From assembly GCA_015491485.1 (NCBI GenBank), contig WFVT01000290.1, forward strand, positions 1-36,016: a DNA stretch of 36,016 bases, read 5' to 3'. Positions 9,210 through 18,931 of the stretch are shown in pieces; position 1 is the stretch's first letter, and every line of letters begins with the position of its first letter. The notes under the pieces were generated by a model. The model had not been told where the DNA came from, searched no databases, and saw only the letters and a list, made by a program, of their open reading frames with translations. The translations under genes and the position numbers were made by a program. Source of the DNA: Candidatus Zhuqueibacterota bacterium. Its GTDB lineage: Bacteria > Zhuqueibacterota > Zhuqueibacteria > Zhuqueibacterales > Geothermadaptataceae.

Positions 9210-11555
9210 TCACGGCAGGACCCGGAATCGGATCCGGGGGGATCGCGCGGACCCCGCCTGAAGCTGTAACTCATACTGCCCGGGGTTCAACGGCCAAAAA
9301 ATGGCAAACGGTCGTGCGGTTCGTGCGATGATGCGGCCGTTGAGCCGCCATACTACCTGCTGAACCGAAGAAGAGGCGACGGCCTGAAATTGAATTTGCT
9401 GAAACTGCCGCGGCAGGGTGGGATCCATTTTGAAAATATCTCCGTTATTGGGGAAGCGGATCCGCAGGTCAGTCACGCTGTGATCTGCTAAGGGGACATC
9501 CGGTGCCGTCGTGGGCTGCCATTTTCGGATAAACAAAGGCTGCGGTAGCCCTTGCGATTGTGCCCAATGTTGGTATTGCGGAGGATAGACTGCCGCCAGA
9601 AACAGCTCGCCTGTTTGCGGATGAGGAAGAAGGCGGTGAATTCGGCACGCCGTTTGTGGGTCTGTTCCTTCGACAAAGATTTCTGATTTTACCGAGGGAC
9701 AAAATGGCCGGGGCGTTTGCCCGCTCAAAGCACAAATACGCCTTTCGGTGATCGATTCCGGCAAAGGCAAATTGCGGGGCGGACGGCGCCGGTGTAGAAG
9801 TAGCATGATATCGCGGAAGATCGGTGCAGCGCCTTTCATCCCGGTAATGCCGCGCATGTCTTTGCCATTGAAATTGCCCACCCACACGCCAACGCTGTAA
9901 TCGGCTGTAAATCCAACCGTCCAGCTATCCCGGTAATTTTTGGTCGTACCGGTTTTTGCCGCGCATTCGAATGGCAGCCGTAAGGCATTGTCCTCACCGA
10001 AGGCGGGAACGCGCGCCTGTGCATCGGACAATATATGCGAAATGACGGCCGCATGGGATTCCGCCGCAAAGCGCGCAGGATGACGGTACGGTTCCGGCAG
10101 CACCGGAAACGCCTCATTTGATAAGCGTAATGGTGGCAGACGGCCGCCTCGGGCCAATCCGGCATAGGCGCGAGTCAGCTCCAGCAAGCGGACTTCACCG
10201 TTTCCGAGCACCAATCCCGGGCCGTAATACGATGCATTCTGGTTAAGCGATTGAAAGCCGGCCTGGCGCAAAGAATAAAGCAGTTCATTGACGCCGAATT
10301 GTTGCGCCAGGTAAACCGCCGGGATGTTGTAGGAATTGGCCAGGGCCTGACGCAGTCGGACAGGCCCGTGATACTGATGATCGTAATTTCGCGGCAAGTA
10401 AAATCCTCCGGGGGTTCCGGCATCCAGACGGACATCCGGAAGCAGCGACGCGGCGGTATAGCCGTTTTTTAATGCCAACAAATAAATGAACGGCTTTAAG
10501 GTAGAGCCCGGTTGCCGCAACATGCGTACACCATCGATTTGTCCGTGGTGCTTCTGATCGAAAAAGTCCGACGATCCCACCCATGCGAGAATTTCGCCCG
10601 TGCGATTGTCTATTACCACTGCGGAGGCATTATGCGCTCCCCATGATTTGAGCGCTTTCAGCTCTTGTTGAAGGATGCGTTCGATATCTCGCTGCAGATA
10701 GCCGTCGATTGTGAGGGATAGGCGTTGGGGGATGCCGGTTTGCGGAGACATTGAAGAGATTTTTTGCGCAATATACAGCACAACGTGCGGCGCCTGTAGC
10801 GTCTGTCTTGATACGGCCAGCTGCACAGGCATGGTCATCGCCTCGGCATAGGTCAGCGAGTCGATCCATCCGAGACGGCGCAGGGTAAGCAGGATGCGCC
10901 GCTGCCGCTGCAGCGCGGCTTGCCTATTTTTCAGTGGATTGAGGCGCCCGGGCGCCTGCGGCAGTGCCGCTAAAAAGCTTGCCTGCGCCAGAGACAGGTG
11001 CGCCGGCGGGCGGTTGAAATAGAATCGTGCTGCCGCTTCGATGCCGAAATTTAGATTGCCGAATGGAATCCGGTTGATATAATGTTCCAGAATAGCGGTT
11101 TTCGAAAGCGTGTGTTCCAGCCGCATCGCCAGCCATATTTCTTTCAGCTTGCCCGGCACGCCCGGGCGGATGGGATAAAGCTGTCGAACCAGTTGTTGGG
11201 TAATGGTGGAGCCGCCGGAAATGATTCGGCCCGCTCGCCAGTTTTGCCACAGCGCTCGCGCCAGAGCGCGCAGGCGGAAACCATTGTGCAGGAAAAATTG
11301 GTGATCCTCGGCGGCCAAAATCGCTTTAATGAAAGCCGGGGAAACATCTTCTAACGAAGTCCAATGGCCATATCCCTGACGCGGGGATAACAACTCGCGC
11401 AGCAGCACGCCGTTGCGATCCACAATTCGCACGGACTGTATTTCCTGAAACGCGAATTTTGATGCCGGGATAGGGAAGTAGGTGGAAAGCGGCAATGCAA
11501 CAAGTCCAACCAATAACACAAAGCGTAGCCGCCTGGCCGTTTTCAGCGATGGCAT
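9210..11555 (-). CDS. pbpC: Penicillin-binding protein 1C (transglycosylase + transpeptidase + C-terminal BiPBP_C-like domain)
   Basis: GT51 motifs 'AAEDHQFFLHNGF' and 'GGSTITQQLVRQ'; transpeptidase 'GSTLKPF', 'SYN', 'KTGTT'. The ORF-track start (11654, TTG) would run through a terminator-like palindrome, so ATG 11555 or 11561 is preferred. Confidence 0.92.
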   Translation of the reverse strand: MPSLKTARRLRFVLLVGLVALPLSTYFPIPASKFAFQEIQSVRIVDRNGVLLRELLSPRQGYGHWTSLEDVSPAFIKAILAAEDHQFFLHNGFRLRALARALWQNWRAGRIISGGSTITQQLVRQLYPIRPGVPGKLKEIWLAMRLEHTLSKTAILEHYINRIPFGNLNFGIEAAARFYFNRPPAHLSLAQASFLAALPQAPGRLNPLKNRQAALQRQRRILLTLRRLGWIDSLTYAEAMTMPVQLAVSRQTLQAPHVVLYIAQKISSMSPQTGIPQRLSLTIDGYLQRDIERILQQELKALKSWGAHNASAVVIDNRTGEILAWVGSSDFFDQKHHGQIDGVRMLRQPGSTLKPFIYLLALKNGYTAASLLPDVRLDAGTPGGFYLPRNYDHQYHGPVRLRQALANSYNIPAVYLAQQFGVNELLYSLRQAGFQSLNQNASYYGPGLVLGNGEVRLLELTRAYAGLARGGRLPPLRLSNEAFPVLPEPYRHPARFAAESHAAVISHILSDAQARVPAFGEDNALRLPFECAAKTGTTKNYRDSWTVGFTADYSVGVWVGNFNGKDMRGITGMKGAAPIFRDIMLLLHRRRPPRNLPLPESITERRICALSGQTPRPFCPSVKSEIFVEGTDPQTACRIHRLLPHPQTGELFLAAVYPPQYQHWAQSQGLPQPLFIRKWQPTTAPDVPLADHSVTDLRIRFPNNGDIFKMDPTLPRQFQQIQFQAVASSSVQQVVWRLNGRIIARTARPFAIFWPLNPGQYELQLQAGSARSPRIRFRVLP

Positions 11556-11578
11556 AAACATCCCATAATTAAGACAAA

Positions 11579-11606
11579 AAGGGAAGCATCGGCCGATGCT
11601 TCCCTT
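11579..11606 (-). terminator. Perfect 28-nt palindrome followed on the minus strand by a T-run (intrinsic terminator or leader attenuator)
   Basis: AAGGGAAGCATCGGCCGATGCTTCCCTT; the minus strand continues TTTTTGTCTTAATT-like sequence. Confidence 0.75.
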
Positions 11607-11757
11607 GTCAAGGTGGGGGAAATTTTTAGCTGGGATAATAATTTCTAAAAACAATCTTAAAATGTCAAGTCATTTTTTAATTCTCGGGATGTTTGCCGTT
11701 TTTCGCGCCGATGAGGCTGTTTTACGGGTGTCCGCTTCCGCGCAAGTTTGGCGTGGA

Positions 11758-12795
11758 TCATGAGTTGGATTTTTTCTTTCGGCTCTGCCATTTTTTCTTT
11801 GCCAATTCCTGCATGTCGATGACCGTATCTTTTTCATCCACGATTTCGAATCCGAGGATGGCTTCGATAATATCTTCCATCGTCACCAGCCCCTGCATTC
11901 CGCCGTATTCATCGATGACCAGGGCGATATGCTCCCTTTTCAAAATCAACTCTTCGAAGAGTTTAGGGACAGACGCATGCTCAAAAAAGATGGTCAGGGG
12001 CCGTTTTAAATCTTTAAGTTTCTGGCTGCTTCTATTTTTTGCCAACTGTTCCAGAACATCGGATTTAAGCACGTAGCCGGTTACGTTGTCGATATTGCCT
12101 GAATAAACAGGAATGCGGGAGTATTGCAGATACTCTTCGTTTTTAACGAAAGCATCCAATGAAGTCTCCTCAGGCGCAGAAACCACAACGGTACGGGGCG
12201 TCATGATATCGCGAACCTTCAGTGTATGAAGGTTGATCAAATTATTGATGATTTTGCTTTCCGTTTCTTTTAAAACGCCATCTTTGGTCCCTAAATGAGC
12301 CAGTGCAATAACTTCTTCTCGGGTCACTCTTTGCGATTTCTTGTTTTTGGAGATAATTTTCGTTATCAATTCAGAGATGAGGACCAGTGGATAGGAGATA
12401 TAAATCATTCCCATGATAATGAAAGCGGTGGGTAAGGCCAATTTTCTCCAGTAGATCGCGCCTATGGTTTTGGGGATGATTTCGGAAAAAAACAGGATGC
12501 AAAGAGTCAGGATGGCGGAAATAACCCCAAAATAGGCTTCACCGAACACGGCAACGGCTTGTGCGCCGACGCCCGCCGCCCCGATGGTATGCGCGACAGT
12601 GTTGATGCTGAGGATGGCTGAGAGCGGCCGGTCAATATTATGCTTCAAATTCTTGAGATATTTTACAGACGCTTTTCCTTCCGCTTCTTTCATTTTGATG
12701 AAAGGTTCTGACACCGAAAGAATCACCGCTTCAACAATGGAGCATAAGAAGGAGACACAGAGGGCCAGGGCTAAATAAAAGAACAGGAGTATCAT
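11758..12795 (-). CDS. CNNM/DUF21 transmembrane protein with paired CBS domains (hemolysin/TlyC-CorB-like)
   Basis: N-terminal DUF21-like TM region ('VEAVILSVSEPFIKMKEAEGK...LFFSEIIPKTIGA'), CBS region 'VRDIMTPRTVVVSAPEE', 'LVIDEYGGMQGLVTMEDIIEAILG'. Confidence 0.92.
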   Translation of the reverse strand: MILLFFYLALALCVSFLCSIVEAVILSVSEPFIKMKEAEGKASVKYLKNLKHNIDRPLSAILSINTVAHTIGAAGVGAQAVAVFGEAYFGVISAILTLCILFFSEIIPKTIGAIYWRKLALPTAFIIMGMIYISYPLVLISELITKIISKNKKSQRVTREEVIALAHLGTKDGVLKETESKIINNLINLHTLKVRDIMTPRTVVVSAPEETSLDAFVKNEEYLQYSRIPVYSGNIDNVTGYVLKSDVLEQLAKNRSSQKLKDLKRPLTIFFEHASVPKLFEELILKREHIALVIDEYGGMQGLVTMEDIIEAILGFEIVDEKDTVIDMQELAKKKWQSRKKKSNS

Positions 12796-13063
12796 TTTTC
12801 GAGCAGGTATATTATGTTCCGTTGCATTTTCCCTATTTTACTGGATGCAGCGCGTAACGTTCCATGTCACTGGTTGGGGGTAGGGTAATAGTTTGTTGAA
12901 TAGTCCCTCAGACGCTAAACCTCTGCATGTGCCGTTTACTCAATCGCCTCCGATACTGTAGAGACCGTGCGGCGGAAGCCGAGAAAAGCCGCAGAAGGCC
13001 ATCTTTATTAAATACCTGCTTGTTTTGGCAAGGATCGGCTCACCCCCCTGCACTGAATTTTTT

Positions 13064-14617
13064 CTATTTCACATACCGGGCCTTGCGAACCCACTTGGCG
13101 TTGCCTGCGCGCAGTTGGATCAGATAAGTGCCGCTGGGAAGGCCGTTGGGCCGCCATTGCATGCGGTGAACTCCCGCCGATTGATGCCCTTTGAAGAGGG
13201 TCTTGATGCGCCGACCGAGAATGCTGTACACCGAGATTTCCACCTCGGCCGGCGTCGGCAGCCCGTATTCGATGGTCGTCGCAGGATTGAACGGATTCGG
13301 ATAATTTTGCGCCAGATAAATCCGGTCCGGGATGATGTTCCGGCCGGAGGCACCGGTGATCTTGGCGTCGATCAGCGGGAGCGTCGAGTAAGCGGTTCCC
13401 AAAACATCCACCGAATTATAGGCCAGCCAGTGCTCAAGAAGCGTGGCATACAACTGCCGAAAATCATAGACAAACCTTAAATCACCGCGATCCAGGTCGC
13501 TTAAGCTGGGATGCGGCCCGTAGATGCCGCCTTTGATGGGCTTGCCGAACAAGAGCATGGGCGCCGCGGTCCCATGATCCGTGCCGGAACTGGCATTTTC
13601 ATACACCCGGCGACCGAACTCTGAAAAACACATGCCAATGACCCGGTCGCTGAGCCCCAGATTATCGAGATCCTGCTGAAATGCCCAGATAGCATCAGCC
13701 ACCTGCTGCAGCAGGCTGGCATGGGTGCCCAGTTGGTTGGCATGTGTATCGAACCCCTTGATCGACACCACATAAATGCGCGTCGAAAGCCCTCCGGCAA
13801 TGAGCCGCGCCACGATGGCAAGCTGTTCCGCCAGCGAAGTTTGTGGATATTCCACGGTATTCTTCCCCAGCTCCGATGCATTTTTGATTTCGTCGGCATA
13901 GCTGAAGGCCGCCGAAGCGGTTTCACGCAAAAACGCCAATTCGCGTTCGGCGGTGGTTTGCGGCACCGGCGATGGATCACTGCCGTGGGAATCGCTTTGC
14001 TTCGATACAAGGTTGTAGAACGCCAGAGGATCGCGCAGGGCAATGCCGCGCGGATTTTTGCCCAGCAGGGCCAGGGATGACGTCAGGCCGATTTGAATCG
14101 CCGGAGGACCGCTGGACACACAGGTCGCCCCGGTTCCGGAATCCTCTTCTGGAGGACATACCTGATCAAAATAGCGGCCAAGCCAACCGGTTTCCTGTAT
14201 CTGATCGGAGTCGGAAGCCGTGAGCCAGATATCGGTGGATTTAAAATGCGAGCGGTTGGGATTCGGATAGCCGACGCCCTGAACGATCGCCAGGCGATCA
14301 TTGTCGAGAAGCTTTTTCATATTCAAAAGCGAAGGGTGAAAACCGATTTCGCCGTTAATGTCGATGATATCCGGTTTGGGGATGGCCAGTTGCGGCCGGG
14401 CGTTGTAGTATTCATCGTATCCATAGGGAACGATGGTATTGAGGCCGTCATTGCCGCCGGCCAATTGCACCAGCACCAGCACGCGTCCGTCATCGGGCAC
14501 CGAAGCAAATTTGCGCAGCCGTGACTGTCCCAGAGCATTGGCCACGCTCCACATGGGAAAAACCAGCGGCATGCCTGCCAGCGGCAGCAGACATTGGATA
14601 AATTCGCGCCGTCGCAT
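13064..14617 (-). CDS. DUF1501 family exported protein with C-terminal T9SS type A-like sorting domain
   Basis: Tat-like N terminus 'MRRREFIQCLLPLAGMPL'; 'VLVLVQLAGGNDGLNTIVPYG'; 'FSEFGRRVYEN...DHGTAAPMLLFG'; tail 'YPNPFNPATTIEYGLP...GTYLIQL'. SD AAGGAG lies before ATG 14617; the track ORF extends to 14683. Confidence 0.92.
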   Translation of the reverse strand: MRRREFIQCLLPLAGMPLVFPMWSVANALGQSRLRKFASVPDDGRVLVLVQLAGGNDGLNTIVPYGYDEYYNARPQLAIPKPDIIDINGEIGFHPSLLNMKKLLDNDRLAIVQGVGYPNPNRSHFKSTDIWLTASDSDQIQETGWLGRYFDQVCPPEEDSGTGATCVSSGPPAIQIGLTSSLALLGKNPRGIALRDPLAFYNLVSKQSDSHGSDPSPVPQTTAERELAFLRETASAAFSYADEIKNASELGKNTVEYPQTSLAEQLAIVARLIAGGLSTRIYVVSIKGFDTHANQLGTHASLLQQVADAIWAFQQDLDNLGLSDRVIGMCFSEFGRRVYENASSGTDHGTAAPMLLFGKPIKGGIYGPHPSLSDLDRGDLRFVYDFRQLYATLLEHWLAYNSVDVLGTAYSTLPLIDAKITGASGRNIIPDRIYLAQNYPNPFNPATTIEYGLPTPAEVEISVYSILGRRIKTLFKGHQSAGVHRMQWRPNGLPSGTYLIQLRAGNAKWVRKARYVK

Positions 14618-14637
14618 AGCATCTCCTTGAATGATAG

Positions 14638-16122
14638 TTACATGAGTTGATATTCGGGCAGTTTCAGAATTTCTGCGAGACAATTTTGTATCCGGGTCTC
14701 CACCCCGATATAATCCAGCGACCAGTCATTTTCCGCCGAACCTTCCAGCAATACGCTAAGGAGAAAATCTTTGGTCACCGGTGCGGGTTCCAGTGGCAAT
14801 AAATGTTCAAGCCAACGGTTGAGCAGTTCCCTCGGATGGTCTGTATCGAACGAGCGGGCGAATGCCATCACATCGATTTGAATGGGCTTTTGACGCCGGT
14901 TGAAATTGCTGCGATCGATGCGACCGCCAAGAAGTGCGGCTTCGCCGAAATACGCCCGCGAGGCCAGGGTAATGGGACTGATCCACGCTCGCTGACCGGG
15001 CCAACCGGCGACATTGGGGGGATCCAGGAGGGTTTGTCCCAACGATTTGGCGGCCGAGTAAATGTACAGCGGATCGACATTTTGGGGGATCAACTGCCGT
15101 AACAGACTGATTACCAGTTGAATCGGGCTTTTAATGATGGCGCCGATGGTGCCGGGATCGTAAAAATAATCCGCATTGAACAGATGGCGCAGCACGGGCT
15201 TGATCTCGTAATCATTGATCCGAAAAATTTCCGCCAGTTCCCGCACATGTTCCTCGTTCACTTCCGGAGACACGAAAAAACGGTACAATTTGCGGCAGAT
15301 GAATTCGGCGGTGACCGGCTGTTCCAGAATAATATCCACAATGTCGTCGCCGTTGAAATTGCCCTGTCTGCCGAGAAAGGTTTTGGTGCCGTCGTCGTGT
15401 CGGTTGGGGACAAAATAACTGGATAATGTTTCGCCGCTGACTCTCCAGCCGGTAAAAGCGCGCGCCGCTTCTTTAATATCTTGCTCAGTGTACAGCGTAT
15501 CCACGCCCATGGTAAACAGTTCCATCAGTTCACGGGCAAAATTCTCGTTGGGTTTTAATTTGTGATTTTGGTGGCCGTTGAGATAGAGAAGCATGGCCGG
15601 ATCGCGCCACATTTCTTTCAAAAAAGTTCGAAAATTCCCCAGCGCATTGCGACGCAGCATGTGCAGGTAACGGTACATGAATTGGGCTAATTTTACAACA
15701 CTGGCTTCCACCACAAAATGACCGTGCCAGAAAAGCACCATTTTCTCCCGTAAATTGAGCGGGGTCCTTGCCATCAGGGTCAACCACCAGAGAATCAAAT
15801 CCCGCATGCGTTCACGGTTTTTCCGTTGCAGTTCCCGGCGTTGCTCACGGGTCAGGCCGCGGGTGATGTAGGGCTCGTTGATCCAATCGCCCGGCGGTGG
15901 GGGAAACGGCTGATCCTTCAGCAGGAGTTCCACCAATTGCTGTCGGGGAATTTTGACCTGGAGAATATTCTTCAACTCCATTTGTGAAGCGCCGAATGCA
16001 GCGCGCATAAACAGATGTTGCGCCTGGGCGCGGCCCCAGTTTTGCGCCGAAGGAAACGGGCGCGGTTTCCATTCTGCAGAGGCGGCAAACGTGAGATTGC
16101 CGGAGGTAGGCGTTCCTTTCAT
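14638..16122 (-). CDS. DUF1800 family protein
   Basis: 'HLFMRAAFGAS', 'MVLFWHGHFV', 'NENFARELMELFTMGVDTLYTEQDIKEAARAFTGW', 'PPNVAGWPGQRAWI'. Confidence 0.93.
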   Translation of the reverse strand: MKGTPTSGNLTFAASAEWKPRPFPSAQNWGRAQAQHLFMRAAFGASQMELKNILQVKIPRQQLVELLLKDQPFPPPPGDWINEPYITRGLTREQRRELQRKNRERMRDLILWWLTLMARTPLNLREKMVLFWHGHFVVEASVVKLAQFMYRYLHMLRRNALGNFRTFLKEMWRDPAMLLYLNGHQNHKLKPNENFARELMELFTMGVDTLYTEQDIKEAARAFTGWRVSGETLSSYFVPNRHDDGTKTFLGRQGNFNGDDIVDIILEQPVTAEFICRKLYRFFVSPEVNEEHVRELAEIFRINDYEIKPVLRHLFNADYFYDPGTIGAIIKSPIQLVISLLRQLIPQNVDPLYIYSAAKSLGQTLLDPPNVAGWPGQRAWISPITLASRAYFGEAALLGGRIDRSNFNRRQKPIQIDVMAFARSFDTDHPRELLNRWLEHLLPLEPAPVTKDFLLSVLLEGSAENDWSLDYIGVETRIQNCLAEILKLPEYQLM

Positions 16123-16215
16123 CGAACTCTCGCTGTTTTTTTATGGATCAATTTTTATGCTTTATTTCCGCCAAAATGGACGCTTTCTCGCTGCGCCCGT
16201 ACCTGACTGAGCCCG

Positions 16216-17187
16216 TCAACGTCCGGAATCGGACTTTTGAGCATCGTTTCCGCTTGAAAAGACCTGCCGATAAAATTCCCAGTTTTGCGAACCAAGCGCT
16301 TTCAGAACCGCCATCGGATGGTGCCCGACATCCGGAAGCACGATAAAACGGTGAGGGATACCAAGTTCCTGCAGATGGGCTACAAATTGTCGTGTTACGA
16401 AGATCATGGCATCCTGATCCCCGATGACCAGCCGAATATGAATGCGACCTCGGATGGCATCGGCGTTTTGTTCGGCAAGTCGCCAGGGGCTCTGGGCTCT
16501 GAAATACGCCATGTCGCCGCCGTAAATACGTTGCAACACCCGGCGGCGCATGCGGTCTCCGGCACGGACCGAGAAAGTAAAAACCGGCTGCAACGGCCCT
16601 CCAGAAAGACTGGAAATGGCGCCGAATAGATGTGGATATTTAAAGCCCAGTCGCAGAGCTCCATATCCTCCCATACTGAACCCTTCGATCAGCCGGCTCT
16701 CGCGTTGCGGGCGGGTGCGAAACGTGGCATCCACATCGGGAATCAGCTCATGGATCAACACCGATTCGATGGGAATGCGTCCGTCTTTTGAATCACACCA
16801 CATGGACCGGGGGCCATAGGGAAATACGATCAGCGCCGGCGGTATGTGACCATCCTGCATGGCATCACGGAACCATTTCACGATGTACGGAATTCCGGAG
16901 GTCGGACGCGGACCACTTCCATGCAGCCAGTATATGACTGGAAAACGCTGCTCAGGATGACGGTCGTAAGCATCGGGTAAAAAAATGTGATAACTCATCC
17001 TGGTTTGTGCGATTTGGCTGTAAAAAATCCGCTGTTGCAACCGCGGCATTTCGACCGGCGGGCTGACCCAACGAAAGCGCTGCTGAGGGAACTGCGCACG
17101 GCTACCTTGAGCACTGAAAAGCAAAATGAAGCCGCAAACGATAATAGCGCAATTGAAATGGTTACACATTCGCACGTTTCGCTCCAT
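16216..17187 (-). CDS. Secreted alpha/beta-hydrolase, esterase D-like (putative esterase family)
   Basis: Signal peptide 'CAIIVCGFILLFSAQGSRAQ'; 'YWLHGSG', nucleophile 'EGFSMGGYGALRLGFKYP', 'DVGHHPMAVLK'. Start ambiguous (17223, 17187 or 17169). Confidence 0.85.
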   Translation of the reverse strand: MERNVRMCNHFNCAIIVCGFILLFSAQGSRAQFPQQRFRWVSPPVEMPRLQQRIFYSQIAQTRMSYHIFLPDAYDRHPEQRFPVIYWLHGSGPRPTSGIPYIVKWFRDAMQDGHIPPALIVFPYGPRSMWCDSKDGRIPIESVLIHELIPDVDATFRTRPQRESRLIEGFSMGGYGALRLGFKYPHLFGAISSLSGGPLQPVFTFSVRAGDRMRRRVLQRIYGGDMAYFRAQSPWRLAEQNADAIRGRIHIRLVIGDQDAMIFVTRQFVAHLQELGIPHRFIVLPDVGHHPMAVLKALGSQNWEFYRQVFSSGNDAQKSDSGR

Positions 17188-17603
17188 ACAGCTGCAGACG
17201 GGGAGAGGCTCACTATCAAACAAAATGCCGGATGATATAACGGAAGGAGTGCACCGGGCTCCTCCTGATGCCTTTTGCGTTGTGAGAGCTGTCTCCGGTC
17301 ATCGCTTCCCGTCCACGGCATGCTTGAGAAATGGATGGGTTAGCTTGAAGCCCGTGCCCTGTCTAATGGCTAAACAGCACCCGGCACGAGCGGCGCCGAT
17401 GCGCCGGATCAGCCCTTGTGAAAAAGCGTGCAAGCCCCTGATGGCGAAACTGATATCATCTTAACAAATGTTGTGCCATGATGGTTTGTATGCCCGGCAA
17501 AAAGCGATTTTGCTTTGAATCGGTCCTCAATCCGCTTCCCGGTGTACGAGCTGGTTCAAAAAGCGGTCTCTGCGTACCGGATGGGACAATCCGGCCTCCC
17601 GGG

Positions 17604-17645
17604 AAATGAAATTTTTGTAATTGATTTTGCGTTAAAATTTCATTT
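17604..17645 (-). repeat. 12-bp perfect inverted repeat (AAATGAAATTTT ... AAAATTTCATTT) spanning the 3' end of ddl
   Basis: Arms 17604-17615 and 17634-17645, 18-nt loop; overlaps the ddl stop codon. Confidence 0.6.
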
Positions 17646-18729
17646 GTGAACTCAGCCGGCGCTCCCGTTCGTGTCGCTCCAGGGCCAGTTCAATCAAACG
17701 ATCGATAAGGCTGGAGTAGGGAAGACCGCTCACCTCCCACAGTTTGGGATACATGCTGATGCGGGTAAAGCCGGGGATGGTATTGATTTCGTTGATGTAT
17801 AACCGGTGATCCTCTTGCAGGAAAAAATCCACGCGTGCCATTCCTTCGCAGCAAAGCGTGCGGAAAGCACGGATCGCCAGGTCCTGAACCTGCTGCACGA
17901 TTGCCTCCGGCAGATCGGCCGGGATTTTTAGGTCGGCGCCCCGGGCATCGATATATTTGGCTTCATAAGAATAAAACTCGTGGCGGGGAATCACTTCTCC
18001 GGGAAGCGAGGCTATCGGTGATTCGTTCCCCAGCACGCTGCATTCAATTTCACGACCGGGGATGAATGCTTCCAGGATGATTTTGTTGTCATATTGAAAT
18101 GCATCTCGAAGGGCGGCTTCAAACTCTTGACGATGGTGCACTTTGTGAATACCGACGGAGGAGCCCAAATTGGCGGGTTTGATGAAGAGAGGCAAGCCCA
18201 GCCGCTCCCGGACGGCTTCGAAAGCGACGGTTTGTTTTTGGGTAACAACGACAAAGTCGCCAACCGGCAATGCGGCATCCCGCAGCAGGCGTTTCATGAC
18301 ATCTTTATCCATGCCGACCGCTGAGCCCAATACCCCGGCGCCTACAAAGGGAAGATCGAGGATTTTGAACATCCCTTGAATGGTGCCGTCTTCGCCCAAC
18401 GGGCCGTGCAGCACCGGGAACACCACATCGACCCGTCCGATCGAACGTCCGGTTGCCTCTTCCCGGAAAGGTTCCTCGGGATGGTTCGGCGAAATAACGA
18501 TGCGGCGGTCACTGATTTTCAGCGAAATGCGTTTGGGATCGTCCGGATGATTCAAAAAGTCGCCCTCTTCCAGCCAATGCCACGCACCGAGGTGATCAAT
18601 CCCGATCAGGATAATGTGGTACTTGTCTTTGTCCAGCGCTTCATACACATTCTTTGCCGATTGCAATGAAACTTCATGCTCAGCGGATTTCCCGCCCATG
18701 ATCAACGCAACATGGATTTTTTCAGACAT
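17632..18729 (-). CDS. ddl: D-alanine--D-alanine ligase
   Basis: 'HVALIMGGKSAEHEVSLQSAKNV', 'PVLHGPLGEDGTIQG', 'KPANLGSSVGIHKV', 'YINEINTIPGFT'. AGGAG precedes ATG 18729; the track start 18789 is upstream of it. Confidence 0.96.
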   Translation of the reverse strand: MSEKIHVALIMGGKSAEHEVSLQSAKNVYEALDKDKYHIILIGIDHLGAWHWLEEGDFLNHPDDPKRISLKISDRRIVISPNHPEEPFREEATGRSIGRVDVVFPVLHGPLGEDGTIQGMFKILDLPFVGAGVLGSAVGMDKDVMKRLLRDAALPVGDFVVVTQKQTVAFEAVRERLGLPLFIKPANLGSSVGIHKVHHRQEFEAALRDAFQYDNKIILEAFIPGREIECSVLGNESPIASLPGEVIPRHEFYSYEAKYIDARGADLKIPADLPEAIVQQVQDLAIRAFRTLCCEGMARVDFFLQEDHRLYINEINTIPGFTRISMYPKLWEVSGLPYSSLIDRLIELALERHERERRLSSQMKF

Positions 18730-18931
18730 GGATTTGCTCCTGTACCTCGGTTTTACCGGCGGCGTTGAAGCCCTGCAACGTGATCGCAAACCACCTCAAC
18801 CGGCTGTGCATGGCCTATCGTATGAGGGACCGCGCCAAACCGCCGATTCTCACCGCGACCGCATCTGCCGGTTGTGAATGTGGGATTGGGCACTTCTGAG
18901 CTATCGCCGCCTGCAGCGAAATGGCTTTTTT

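Noticed and set aside
11758-12795. Horizontal acquisition of the DUF21/CBS gene based on AT-richer look
   Set aside because: Impression by eye only; no composition statistics could be computed and no mobility genes flank it.
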